Below, one piece after another: positions 17,102 to 24,767 of a DNA stretch of 28,588 bases. Origin of the DNA: an uncultured Oscillospiraceae bacterium (GTDB taxonomy: Bacteria > Bacillota > Clostridia > Oscillospirales > Oscillospiraceae); contig CAKTOK010000020.1 in the NCBI GenBank assembly GCA_934589835.1, positions 1 through 28,588 on the forward strand. The letters run 5' to 3'. The translations under genes and the position numbers were made by a program. The notes below the pieces were generated by a model. The model searched no databases. It saw only the letters and a program-made list of their open reading frames with translations, and was not told where the DNA came from. Position 1 is the stretch's first letter; every line of letters begins with the position of its first letter.

Positions 17102-18406
17102 TTATCCCTCCCTTTCCAGCATGGCGTCCAGCAGGTCGCCGCCGTCGATCCCCACGATCTGCACGGGGCAGCCCAGCTCGTCCGCCAGACGGGCCACGGT
17201 GTAATCGTCCAGAAAGACCGTCTCGCCGTGGCGCAGCATGTGCAGCGGCAGCAGGACCCGCCCCAGCGAGGGGACCTTCTGCAGCTGCGCCGACAGGTCC
17301 TGCCCTGTCAGCAGACCGGCCACATCGATGGTGTGGCCGAAGAAATCGTTTTCTACCGCGATGACCTGCCCCCGCAGATGGGGAAAATACGCCTGCGCCT
17401 GCGCCACCAGCCCCCGCAGGAACGGGGCGGCGGCGGTGCCGGTGGCGATGGTAAAGGGGGAGGGAGCGGCGTCCGGCTCCTCCAGCTGCATGGCGGAGAG
17501 GAAGTCCTGCTCCAGCGAGCGCAGCATCCCCACGCCGTTTTCCAGCTGGCGGTAGCCCTCGTAGTAGTCCTCCTGCGGCAGCGGCAGCTGTGCCCGCAGG
17601 AACAGCTCATCGGCGCAGAAGAAGCGGCGCGTGCCGAACCGGCGCAGGTTCTCCTGCCCGTATTCCTCGGCGATGGCGAGGATCTCCCGCGCGCAGCCGC
17701 GGTCCACAGGCCGCAGCTTTGCCAGCCCCTTACGGTATTTGGTGATGCCCACCGGCACAATAGAGCAGCTGGAGAATTCCCAATCCGTCAGATCCCGCAG
17801 GGTGCGGCGCAGCTGGTCGCCGTCGTTCCAGCCGGGACACACCACGATCTGCCCGTTCATGACGATACCCGCCCTGCAGAAGGCTCGGATGTAGTCCAGC
17901 GAGCGCTCCGCATTCTTGTTGCCCAACATTGTGCAGTGCAGCTGTGGGTCGGTGGTGTGGACCGATACGTTGATGGGGCTGATGTGCAGGTCGATGATGC
18001 GCTGGGCCTCCCGTTCCGTCAGATTGGTGAGGGTGATGTAGTTGCCCAGCAGGAAGCTGAGGCGCGCATCGTCGTCTTTGAAATACAGGGTCTGGCGCAT
18101 CCCGGGCGGCATCTGGTCCACAAAACAGAAGATACAGTGGTTGGCGCAGGAGCGCATCTCGTCCATCAGATAGGTATCGAAGTTCAGGCCAAGGTCCTGC
18201 CCCTCCGCCTTGCGGACGGTGACAGCGCGCACATCGCCCGCCGCGGTCTTCAGCTCCACATGGGACAGGGGATCATAGCCATAAAACCGGTAATCCAGCA
18301 CATCCACAATGGGATGGCCGTTGATGGTCAGAAGCTGTTCGCCCACCTGGATACCGGCCCGCTCCGCGGGGCTGTGCCGGTCAATGGCGGTGATGATGGT
18401 GCTCAT
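17102..18406 (-). CDS. DUF512 protein: PDZ plus radical SAM (CxxxCxxC)
   Basis: This 434-residue protein has an N-terminal PDZ domain (about 1-70, with SPAERAGIQVGEQLLTINGH), a radical SAM core with CANHCIFC (Cys87, Cys91, Cys94), and a C-terminal DUF512 domain that contains the TGTAAAPFLR and VENDFFGHTIDVAGLLTGQD motifs. The family occurs next to der in Firmicutes, but no reaction has been assigned to it as far as I know. The radical SAM motif predicts a [4Fe-4S] cluster and SAM cleavage. It is the first gene of the operon and is preceded by a leader of about 80 bases with a strong hairpin (18431-18483). GAGAGG is ten bases before the ATG. Confidence 0.93.
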   Translation of the reverse strand: MSTIITAIDRHSPAERAGIQVGEQLLTINGHPIVDVLDYRFYGYDPLSHVELKTAAGDVRAVTVRKAEGQDLGLNFDTYLMDEMRSCANHCIFCFVDQMPPGMRQTLYFKDDDARLSFLLGNYITLTNLTEREAQRIIDLHISPINVSVHTTDPQLHCTMLGNKNAERSLDYIRAFCRAGIVMNGQIVVCPGWNDGDQLRRTLRDLTDWEFSSCSIVPVGITKYRKGLAKLRPVDRGCAREILAIAEEYGQENLRRFGTRRFFCADELFLRAQLPLPQEDYYEGYRQLENGVGMLRSLEQDFLSAMQLEEPDAAPSPFTIATGTAAAPFLRGLVAQAQAYFPHLRGQVIAVENDFFGHTIDVAGLLTGQDLSAQLQKVPSLGRVLLPLHMLRHGETVFLDDYTVARLADELGCPVQIVGIDGGDLLDAMLEREG

Positions 18407-18430
18407 AGATGCGTCCTCTCTTGTGAAACG

Positions 18431-18483
18431 GCATACCGCCGCATGATAACCACACTATTATAGCGGTTCTCGCGGCGGTACGC
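18431..18483 (-). promoter_or_regulatory. 5'-leader stem-loop of the DUF512-der operon
   Basis: GCATACCGCCGC (18431-18442) and GCGGCGGTACGC (18472-18483) form a 12-bp stem in minus-strand RNA, with one G-U pair and a 29-base loop that includes a small AACC/GGTT inner stem. With the promoter at 18494-18522, transcription would start about five bases before the stem. A second TATAAT (18457-18462, minus strand) with TTGCGT at 18480-18485 lies within the same element, so it could instead be an operator around a second promoter. Confidence 0.5.
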
Positions 18484-18493
18484 AAGCATTTCT

Positions 18494-18522
18494 AGTATAG
18501 CCGCCGGAAGAACATTTGTAAA
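18494..18522 (-). promoter_or_regulatory. Main promoter candidate for the DUF512-der-plsY-eamA operon
   Basis: On the minus strand TTTACA (18517-18522) and TATACT (18494-18499) are 17 bases apart; each differs from consensus by one base. It predicts a start near 18487 and an 80-base untranslated leader. Confidence 0.7.
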
Positions 18523-18539
18523 ACGCATCATTTCGATGG

Positions 18540-18569
18540 TTGACATGAGAAAAAGTGCGGGAGTGTGAT
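18540..18569 (+). promoter_or_regulatory. Weak upstream promoter candidate, plus strand
   Basis: A perfect TTGACA (18540-18545) is followed after 18 bases by TGTGAT (18564-18569), a four-of-six match. The -35 lies in a 13-base direct repeat that recurs at the -35 of the promoter at 18631. Confidence 0.3.
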
Positions 18570-18645
18570 ATCGCTCCTGCCGGAAGGAACGGCAGGCTCC
18601 CGCCCGAATGATGTCTTTTTGCTTCCACGGTTGACGGCCACGGCG
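18548..18645 (-). ncRNA. Candidate small RNA or attenuated leader, minus strand
   Basis: A minus-strand promoter-like pair (TTGAGA 18674-18679, TATACA 18652-18657, 16-base spacer) predicts a start near 18645. About 45 bases on, GCGGGAG and CCTGCCG open two stacked seven-bp stems (outer 18597-18603 with 18557-18563; inner 18590-18596 with 18576-18582; seven-base loop; 12-base bulge). The outer stem is followed, after one A, by CTTTTTCTC, as in an intrinsic terminator. No gene ends here on this strand, so the element is either a free RNA of about 95 bases or an attenuator far upstream of the DUF512 gene. It matches no RNA family I recognise. Confidence 0.4.
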
Positions 18646-18659
18646 GGGCGTTGTATAAT
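18631..18659 (+). promoter_or_regulatory. Sigma-A type promoter for the methyltransferase-ecf gene run
   Basis: TTGACG (18631-18636) and a perfect TATAAT (18654-18659) are 17 bases apart. It predicts a start near 18666, 33 bases before the ATG at 18699. Its -10 overlaps the minus-strand TATACA at 18652-18657. Confidence 0.8.
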
Positions 18660-18679
18660 AAACTGATTTACTATCTCAA
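18652..18679 (-). promoter_or_regulatory. Promoter-like element facing left, overlapping the plus-strand promoter
   Basis: On the minus strand TTGAGA (18674-18679) and TATACA (18652-18657) are 16 bases apart. It shares its -10 bases with the plus-strand TATAAT, so the two could not be occupied at once. Confidence 0.4.
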
Positions 18680-18698
18680 GCATGGAGGTATGGCCCTT

Positions 18699-19562
18699 AT
18701 GTGGATCGCAAAGGATTGGCAGGACTACGAGCTGCTGGACTGCGGAGGCGGCGAAAAGCTGGAGCGCTGGGACCGGCAGATACTGGTGCGCCCCGACCCG
18801 CAGGCCATCTGGGACACGGACCGCCATGACCGGCGCTGGCAGACCGCCAACGCCCGCTATTCCCGCTCCGCCACCGGCGGCGGACATTGGGATAAGGGCC
18901 GCCTGCCGGAGAGCTGGCCCATCCGCTATAAGGAGCTGACCTTTCAGGTCAAGCCCATGAACTTCAAGCACACCGGTCTGTTTCCCGAGCAGGCCGCCAA
19001 CTGGGACTTCGCCATGGAGCAGATCCGCGGGGCGGGCCGCCCCATTCGGGTGCTGAACCTGTTCGCCTATACCGGCGGGGCCACAGTGGCCTGCGCCAGA
19101 GCGGGGGCCAGCGTCTGCCATGTGGACGCGGCCAAGGGCATGGTGGCGTGGGCCAGGGAAAACGCCCGCCTCAGCGGCCTTGCCGATGCGCCCATCCGCT
19201 GGATCGTGGACGACTGCGCCAAATTCGTGGAGCGGGAGATCCGCCGCGGCAAGACGTATGACGCCATCATTATGGACCCGCCCAGTTACGGGCGCGGCCC
19301 CTCCGGCGAGGTCTGGAAGCTGGAGGAGAATCTGTACCCCTTCGTGCGCCTGTGCGCGCAGGTGCTGTCTGACAAGCCCCTGTTCGTCATCCTGAACAGC
19401 TACACCACGGGCCTTGCCCCGTCTGTGCTGGGCTATATCCTGCAAATGCTGGTGGGCCGCCGGTTCGGCGGCCATGTGACGTGGGACGAGCTGGGCCTGC
19501 CCTGCACCGATTCCGGTATGGCGCTGCCCTGCGGCGCCACGGGCCGCTGGTGTGCGGAGTGA
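18699..19562 (+). CDS. Class I SAM-dependent methyltransferase (RlmI/RlmK-like)
   Basis: This 287-residue Rossmann-fold protein resembles the catalytic half of 23S rRNA cytosine methyltransferases (SAM-methyltransferase family of the RlmI/RlmK group) but lacks an N-terminal PUA domain. Motif I is LNLFAYTGGATVACARAGA from 119, motif II is the acidic HVDAAKGMV, and the catalytic DPPSYGRG is at 193-200. An RNA substrate is probable from the family, but the exact target is unknown. An in-frame ATG at 18690 lies only one base from GGAGG (18684-18688), so I take the ATG at 18699, ten bases away. It is the first gene of a plus-strand run and is 20 bases before ecfA1. Confidence 0.85.
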   Translation: MWIAKDWQDYELLDCGGGEKLERWDRQILVRPDPQAIWDTDRHDRRWQTANARYSRSATGGGHWDKGRLPESWPIRYKELTFQVKPMNFKHTGLFPEQAANWDFAMEQIRGAGRPIRVLNLFAYTGGATVACARAGASVCHVDAAKGMVAWARENARLSGLADAPIRWIVDDCAKFVEREIRRGKTYDAIIMDPPSYGRGPSGEVWKLEENLYPFVRLCAQVLSDKPLFVILNSYTTGLAPSVLGYILQMLVGRRFGGHVTWDELGLPCTDSGMALPCGATGRWCAE

Positions 19563-19582
19563 GAAAAACGAGGTAAAAACGA

Positions 19583-20443
19583 ATGCCGATCATGATCGAA
19601 ACGAAGGATCTGTCCTTCACCTATCCCGCGCCGGAGGGGGAGACGAACCCGCCGGCTCTGCGGGGCGTCTCCCTGACGGTGGAGAAGGGGAGCTTCGTGG
19701 TGGTGCTGGGCCACAACGGCTCCGGCAAATCCACCCTTGCCAAGCATATGAACGCGGTGCTGCTGCCGGACGGCGGCGCCGTATATGTGGAGGGCATGGA
19801 CACCCGCAACGAGTCGCTGCTGCTGGAGATCCGGCGGCGCACCGGCATGGTGTTCCAGAATCCGGATAACCAGATCGTCGCCAACGTGGTGGAGGAGGAC
19901 GTGGCCTTCGGGCCGGAGAATCTGGGCGTCCCCACGGCGGAGATACGCCGCCGGGTGGATGACGCGCTGGCCGCCGTAGGTATGGAGAAATTCGCCTGCC
20001 ACGCGCCCCACCTGCTGTCCGGCGGACAGAAGCAGCGCGTGGCTATCGCCGGCGTCATCGCCATGGAGCCGGAGTGCATCGTGCTGGATGAGGCCACCGC
20101 CATGCTGGATCCCGCCGGACGGCGGGAGGTGCTGGACACCGTCCACCGCCTGAACCGGGAGATGGGCATCACCGTGGTGCTTATCACCCACCATATGTCG
20201 GAGGCGGAGGACGCCGACCGCGTCATCGTCATGAACGACGGCGTCGTGGTCATGGACGGTACGCCCCGGCAGGTCTTTGCGCGGGTGGAGGAGCTGCACG
20301 GCTTCGGCCTTGCCGCGCCGGACACGGTGGAGCTTTTATACGAACTGGGGCAGGCGGGTCTGCCCGTAACGCTGGACAGCCTGACGGTGGACCAGTGTGC
20401 CGATACCATTTGCCGCGCATTGGGCGGGGCGGAAGGGAAGTAA
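19583..20443 (+). CDS. ecfA1: ECF transporter ATPase A1
   Basis: This 286-residue ABC ATPase is one of the two ATPases that drive group II energy-coupling-factor transporters for vitamins and metals. Walker A is GHNGSGKST at 43-51, the Q-loop region is MVFQNPDNQ, the signature is LSGGQKQRVAIAGVIAMEP, and Walker B ends in LDEATAMLDP. The DEA rather than DEP sequence is usual for the A1 subunit. A switch His follows in ITHHMSEAEDADR. GAGG is nine bases upstream of the ATG. The ecfA1-ecfA2-ecfT order is the standard one, and EcfT would couple these ATPases to separately encoded S components. Confidence 0.95.
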   Translation: MPIMIETKDLSFTYPAPEGETNPPALRGVSLTVEKGSFVVVLGHNGSGKSTLAKHMNAVLLPDGGAVYVEGMDTRNESLLLEIRRRTGMVFQNPDNQIVANVVEEDVAFGPENLGVPTAEIRRRVDDALAAVGMEKFACHAPHLLSGGQKQRVAIAGVIAMEPECIVLDEATAMLDPAGRREVLDTVHRLNREMGITVVLITHHMSEAEDADRVIVMNDGVVVMDGTPRQVFARVEELHGFGLAAPDTVELLYELGQAGLPVTLDSLTVDQCADTICRALGGAEGK

Positions 20444-20445
20444 CC

Positions 20446-21312
20446 TTGGAACCGATCTTACAGATAGAGCATTTGACTCACACCTATTCGGCGGGTACGC
20501 CGTTTCAGCGCAGCGCCGTGGACGATATGAACCTGTCCGTGATGGACGGTGAATTCCTCGGCATCATCGGCCACACCGGCTCCGGCAAGTCCACACTGAT
20601 CCAGCATCTCAACGGACTGCTCAAGCCCACGTCGGGCCGCATCCTGTTACAGGGCAAGGATATCTGGGCGGAGCCCAAGAAGATCCGGGACGTGCGGTTT
20701 CAGGTGGGACTGGTGTTCCAGTACCCGGAATACCAGCTGTTTGAGGAGACGGTGTATAAGGACATCGCCTTCGGCCCGAAGAACATGGGACTGGACGAGG
20801 AGGATATCGACCGCCGCGTCCGTTCCGCCGCCGCCTTCGTGGGGCTGACGGAGGCCATGCTGGATAAGTCCCCCTTTGAACTGTCCGGCGGCCAGAAGCG
20901 CCGCGTGGCCATTGCCGGCGTTATCGCCATGGAGCCGAGGGTGCTGGTACTGGACGAGCCTACGGCGGGTCTTGACCCCCGCGGCCGGGACGATATTCTG
21001 GCACGCATACAGGACTATCACCGGGCGAAGCACGCCTCCGTGGTGCTGGTGAGCCACAGCATGGAGGAGATCGCCCGCAACGTGGACCGCATCGTGGTCC
21101 TGTCCGACAGCCATGTGCTCATGGAGGGCGCGCCCCGTCAGGTCTTTGCCCGCGCCCATGAGCTGGAGCAGGTAGGGCTGGATATTCCTCAGGTGACGAA
21201 GGTGGCGCTGGCCCTGCGGCAGCGCGGCCTGCCGGTGGACACGGCAGTGTACACCGTGGAGGCGCTGCGCGACGCGCTGCTTCAGAGGAAAGGGGGCGGT
21301 GCCGTATGCTGA
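20446..21312 (+). CDS. ecfA2: ECF transporter ATPase A2
   Basis: This 288-residue ABC ATPase is the partner of EcfA1. Walker A is GHTGSGKST at 42-50, followed by VFQYPEYQLFEETV, the signature ELSGGQKRRVAIAGV, Walker B VLVLDEPTAGLDP and the switch segment VSHSMEEIA. I place the start at the TTG at 20446, two bases after the ecfA1 stop and eight to ten bases after GGAAGGGAAG. Upstream in-frame codons to 20395 would overlap ecfA1 and add non-conserved residues. The start MEPILQIEHLTHTYS fits homologues well. Its end overlaps ecfT by seven bases. Confidence 0.93.
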   Translation: MEPILQIEHLTHTYSAGTPFQRSAVDDMNLSVMDGEFLGIIGHTGSGKSTLIQHLNGLLKPTSGRILLQGKDIWAEPKKIRDVRFQVGLVFQYPEYQLFEETVYKDIAFGPKNMGLDEEDIDRRVRSAAAFVGLTEAMLDKSPFELSGGQKRRVAIAGVIAMEPRVLVLDEPTAGLDPRGRDDILARIQDYHRAKHASVVLVSHSMEEIARNVDRIVVLSDSHVLMEGAPRQVFARAHELEQVGLDIPQVTKVALALRQRGLPVDTAVYTVEALRDALLQRKGGGAVC

Positions 21313-22112
21313 AGGATATCACGCTGGGCCAGTTTTTCCCCGGCGATACCCCCATCCACCGTCTGGACCCCCGTACCAAGCTGCTGTGTGTGATCCTCTA
21401 CATCGTGGCGCTGTTCAACGCCAAGGGCCCTCTGACCTACGGCATTATGATCGTCACGCTGGCCGTGTGCGTGGTGGTGTCCCGGGTGGAGTGGAAGGCC
21501 CTGACCCGCGGCCTGAAGCCTGTTTACATCATCGTCACGTTCACCGCACTGATGAATCTCTTTTTCACCGGCGGTACGCCGGTGGCGGACGTGTGGCTGC
21601 TGCGCCATGTCACGTGGGAGGGCATCGTCTCCGCCGTGCAGATGGTGCTCCGTATCGTGCTGCTCATCATGGGCACGTTCCTTATGACATATACCACCAG
21701 CCCCATCGCCCTCACCGATGGGCTGGAGCACCTGCTCTCCCCTCTGAAAAAGCTGCGCTTTCCCGTGCATGAGCTGGCGATGATGATGTCCATCGCGCTC
21801 CGCTTTATTCCCACGCTCATTGAGGAGACGGACAAGATCATGTCTGCCCAGAAGGCGCGGGGCGCGGATTTTGAGACGGGCAACGTTTTCCAGCGCGCCA
21901 AGGCGCTGGTACCCATTCTGGTGCCGCTGTTCATCAGTGCGTTCCGCCGCGCCGACGAGCTGGCCACCGCCATGGAGTGCCGCTGCTACCACGGCGGCGA
22001 GGGGCGCACAGCCCTGCGCGTCCTGCACTTCCGCCGGGCGGACTGGCTGTCGCTTGCGCTGTTTGTGGTGCTGACCGCGGGCGTCATCGTCCTGAAAAAA
22101 TTCGGATTCTGA
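21306..22112 (+). CDS. ecfT: ECF transporter transmembrane coupling subunit
   Basis: This 268-residue membrane protein with about five helices links the two ATPases to the S component. The coupling helices carry the family xRx motifs: KARGAD near 183-188, and ECRCYHGGEGR near 223-233, where many homologues have ARGY in the second position. The N-terminal HRLDPRTKLL is also typical. The ATG lies within the end of ecfA2, so the three ecf genes are translationally coupled. No S component (such as RibU, ThiT or BioY) is encoded in the window, so this is probably a shared module. Confidence 0.94.
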   Translation: MLKDITLGQFFPGDTPIHRLDPRTKLLCVILYIVALFNAKGPLTYGIMIVTLAVCVVVSRVEWKALTRGLKPVYIIVTFTALMNLFFTGGTPVADVWLLRHVTWEGIVSAVQMVLRIVLLIMGTFLMTYTTSPIALTDGLEHLLSPLKKLRFPVHELAMMMSIALRFIPTLIEETDKIMSAQKARGADFETGNVFQRAKALVPILVPLFISAFRRADELATAMECRCYHGGEGRTALRVLHFRRADWLSLALFVVLTAGVIVLKKFGF

Positions 22113-22132
22113 TAGGAAAGGAGGCGGCCGTC

Positions 22133-22888
22133 GTGCGTAACATCGCCCTGATCCTCATGTATAACGGCGCCGCCTATCACGGCTGGCAGGTGCAGAAGAC
22201 GGAGAGCTCCGTGGCGCAGACGCTGGAGCGCGGGCTGAGCATGGTCTGCGGCGAGCCGGTAAAGCTCACCGGCTGCGGCCGCACCGACGCCGGCGTTCAC
22301 GCCGAGCACTATGTGGCCAACTTCCGCACCGGCTCCCGTATTCCCGTGGACCGGCTGCCCTTTGCCGCCAACACCCACATCCCTGAGGATATCGTGGTCA
22401 AAGCGGCCTTTGAGGTGGCGGAGGATTTCAACGCCATCGGCTCCTGCATCAGGAAGGAGTATACCTACCGCATCTACAACTCCCGCATCAAAAACCCGTT
22501 CTATGTGGACCGCGCCTACTTCTATCCCAAGCGGCTGGATGAGGCGGTGATGGACCGCGCCGCCCGTATGTTCGAGGGCACCCACGACTTCGCCGCCGTC
22601 CGCAGCGTGGGCACCAACGTCCGCAGCACCGTCCGCACCATCCACTACTGCCGCGTCAGCCGCAGCGGCGAGCTGCTGGAGCTGAAGGTCTGCGCCAACG
22701 GTTTTCTGTATAATATGGTACGTGCCATTACAGGCACGGTGCTCTACGCGGCGGAGGGCAAGCTGGCGCCGGAGGACATCCCCGCCATTCTGGACTCCGG
22801 CAACCGCACACTGGCCGGTCCCACGGCCCCTCCCGGCGGCCTGTATCTCACCCGCGTATGGTATGAGGATGAACGACTGAATGGATAA
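22133..22888 (+). CDS. truA: tRNA pseudouridine synthase A
   Basis: This 251-residue enzyme makes pseudouridine at positions 38-40 of the anticodon arm of tRNAs. The catalytic aspartate is Asp52 in GCGRTDAGVHAEH; the FNAIGSCIRKEYTYRI and FLYNMVRAITGT segments are also family features. The start is GTG at 22133 with AAAGGAGG eight bases upstream; the open frame extends further back through ecfT without a plausible start. It follows ecfT by 20 bases, an arrangement common in Firmicutes, but the usual rplM-rpsI pair does not follow here. Confidence 0.95.
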   Translation: MRNIALILMYNGAAYHGWQVQKTESSVAQTLERGLSMVCGEPVKLTGCGRTDAGVHAEHYVANFRTGSRIPVDRLPFAANTHIPEDIVVKAAFEVAEDFNAIGSCIRKEYTYRIYNSRIKNPFYVDRAYFYPKRLDEAVMDRAARMFEGTHDFAAVRSVGTNVRSTVRTIHYCRVSRSGELLELKVCANGFLYNMVRAITGTVLYAAEGKLAPEDIPAILDSGNRTLAGPTAPPGGLYLTRVWYEDERLNG

Positions 22889-24065
22889 AATGGCATTCGA
22901 TCGCGGCAACCCGCAGGAGGAGCCGCCCCGCCGCGTGGCAAGGAAAAGTAAAAAGCGCTTCCTCTGGCTGGCACTGGTGACGCTGCTGGCGCTGATCGCC
23001 GTGGTGCTGTCCGTGCTGTATGACCGCGGCGAGTTCGACGGCCTGCGCCGCCGGCTGGTCTACGCCAAGGCCGCCAAGGACGAAAACGGCTGCGCCCAGC
23101 TGTACCGCTACGCCAGCGACCAGTCCGGCAGCTTCGCCTCGCTGGAGGGCAGCCTTGCCACCGTCTCCATGCACCAGATCTCGGTGCTGGACGAGGCGGG
23201 CAAGAGCGTCTACGAGCAGGCGGTGAAGTTCCAGACGCCTACGCTGGTTCGCAGCGCAGACCGGGCCGCCGCCTATGACGTGGGCGGCAAGACGATCTAC
23301 GTCCTGTCTGCCAAGGGACTGGTCTGTCAGGTGGATACCACCGGCGAGATCCTGTCTGTCGCTCTGAACGACGGCGGTTATCTCACCGTGACCAGCAACG
23401 AAAGCGGCTGCAAGGCAGCCGTCCGGGTCTATGACGCCTCCGGCCAGCCGGTGTTTGCCTACCGCTCGGCGGATCGCTTCATCATGACCGCCGCCCTATC
23501 CGCCGACAGCCGTACGCTGGCTGCCGTCACCATGGGACAGAGCAGCGGCGTCTTTACCAGCTATGTGGTGTTCTACCGCATCAACAGCGAGGCGGCGCTG
23601 ACCACCAGCGCACTGACGGGCAGCCTGATCTACGACCTGTTTCCCATGGGGGATCGGTTCTGCGCGGTGATGGAGGAGCAGCTCTGCTTTTTGGATCATG
23701 ACGGCGAGGTCTGTGCCGCGTACAGCTACGGCGGCGATTACCTGCGCCGCGTGGACTGCGGCGGCGACGGCTATGCCGCGCTGCTGCTGGGCCGCTACCG
23801 CAACGGCACGCAGCACCGTATCGTTACGGTGGACAGCGACGGCAGCGCCCTGGCCGCATTGGATGTGGACGGCGAGGTGCTGAGCATCTCCGCGGCGGGG
23901 CGCTATGTGGCCGTCCTGTTCAGCGACCATATGACCATCTACGACAAGACACTGACGGAGTGCGCCCGTCTGGACGCCGTCAGCGAGGCGCGTCAGGTGC
24001 TGATGCGTGCCGACGGTTCCGCTGTGCTGGCGGGCTCTACCGCCGCCAGCCTGTATCTGCCGTAA
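22881..24065 (+). CDS. Membrane-anchored beta-propeller-like protein (DUF5711-like)
   Basis: This 394-residue protein has a basic cytoplasmic N-terminus (RRVARKSKKR at 17-26), one transmembrane helix at about 27-47, and an extracytoplasmic part of about 340 residues. That part is a series of short beta-rich repeats (for example AAYDVGGKTIYVLSAKG, TRTLAAV-like and RYVAVLFSDHMTIYD), which suggests a beta-propeller. Domain family DUF5711 is my best match; no function is established. The ATG overlaps the truA stop by eight bases and lacks a strong ribosome-binding site, so it depends on coupling; ATG at 22890 is an alternative. It is followed after 19 bases by a CvpA-like gene, which suggests an envelope role. 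Confidence 0.7.
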   Translation: MDKMAFDRGNPQEEPPRRVARKSKKRFLWLALVTLLALIAVVLSVLYDRGEFDGLRRRLVYAKAAKDENGCAQLYRYASDQSGSFASLEGSLATVSMHQISVLDEAGKSVYEQAVKFQTPTLVRSADRAAAYDVGGKTIYVLSAKGLVCQVDTTGEILSVALNDGGYLTVTSNESGCKAAVRVYDASGQPVFAYRSADRFIMTAALSADSRTLAAVTMGQSSGVFTSYVVFYRINSEAALTTSALTGSLIYDLFPMGDRFCAVMEEQLCFLDHDGEVCAAYSYGGDYLRRVDCGGDGYAALLLGRYRNGTQHRIVTVDSDGSALAALDVDGEVLSISAAGRYVAVLFSDHMTIYDKTLTECARLDAVSEARQVLMRADGSAVLAGSTAASLYLP

Positions 24066-24084
24066 GCGGCGAAGGAGGGGGACT

Positions 24085-24747
24085 ATGGCTATTTTTGTGG
24101 ATATCTTCATGGCGGCGATCCTGCTGCTGGCACTGGTGCTGGGCCTCCGTCAGGGCTTCGTCCAGAGCCTTGCCCGCGTGGCCATCGTGATCGTGGCGCT
24201 GCTGGGCGCGGCGTGGCTGGCCCAGCAGCTGGCGGAGCCTGCCGCCAAATGGCTGGAGCCGGTGCTGACCGAGAAGATCCAGCAGAAGCTCAGCGGGCAG
24301 ACTGTCGCCGTGGACGACCCCAGTCTGGCTGCCGCCGGACTTTTGGAGACCTTCGGCTTTTCCGGCGATGTGCTGGATGAGCTGGTGCAGAGCGTCACCG
24401 ATAAGGCGCAGGAGATGGGACAGACGCTGCTCAACGCCGTGGTATCCACGGTGCTGCACTCGGTGGCCTACGCCGTGGTGTATCTGCTGTCGTTTTTGCT
24501 GCTGCTGCTTGTGCTGCGGCTGCTGCTGGCGCCGCTGCACCTGTTCACGAAGCTGCCGGTGGTGCATGGCGTCAACGCCATACTGGGCGGCGCGCTGGGA
24601 CTGGTGAAGGGGGCGCTGCTGCTTTTCTTCGCAGTCTGGCTGCTGCGCCGGTTCCAGATCCTCGTTACGCCGGAGCTGATCGGCCAGACCTACATCCTCC
24701 GCTTCTTCGCGGAGCATAGCCCCATGGAGCTTATTACATCCCTATGA
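24085..24747 (+). CDS. CvpA-family membrane protein
   Basis: This 220-residue membrane protein resembles CvpA (colicin V production protein), a family now linked to envelope homeostasis. The N-terminus IFVDIFMAAILLLALVLGLRQG-QSL is typical. Helices are seen near 3-20, 28-47, 127-152 and 165-195, with a polar stretch of about 75 residues between the second and third. The ATG at 24085 follows AAGGAGGGGG by four bases. It ends 79 bases before the Clp ATPase, the largest gap in this gene run. Confidence 0.75.
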   Translation: MAIFVDIFMAAILLLALVLGLRQGFVQSLARVAIVIVALLGAAWLAQQLAEPAAKWLEPVLTEKIQQKLSGQTVAVDDPSLAAAGLLETFGFSGDVLDELVQSVTDKAQEMGQTLLNAVVSTVLHSVAYAVVYLLSFLLLLLVLRLLLAPLHLFTKLPVVHGVNAILGGALGLVKGALLLFFAVWLLRRFQILVTPELIGQTYILRFFAEHSPMELITSL

Positions 24748-24767
24748 AACCCAGGCCGCCGGCGGGT

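Noticed and set aside
15875..18463. An 862-codon open frame on the plus strand across der and the DUF512 gene
   Set aside because: It is antisense to two well-supported genes, its translation is rich in H, Q, V and G with no domain, and it only exists because GC-rich codon use removes stops on the opposite strand.
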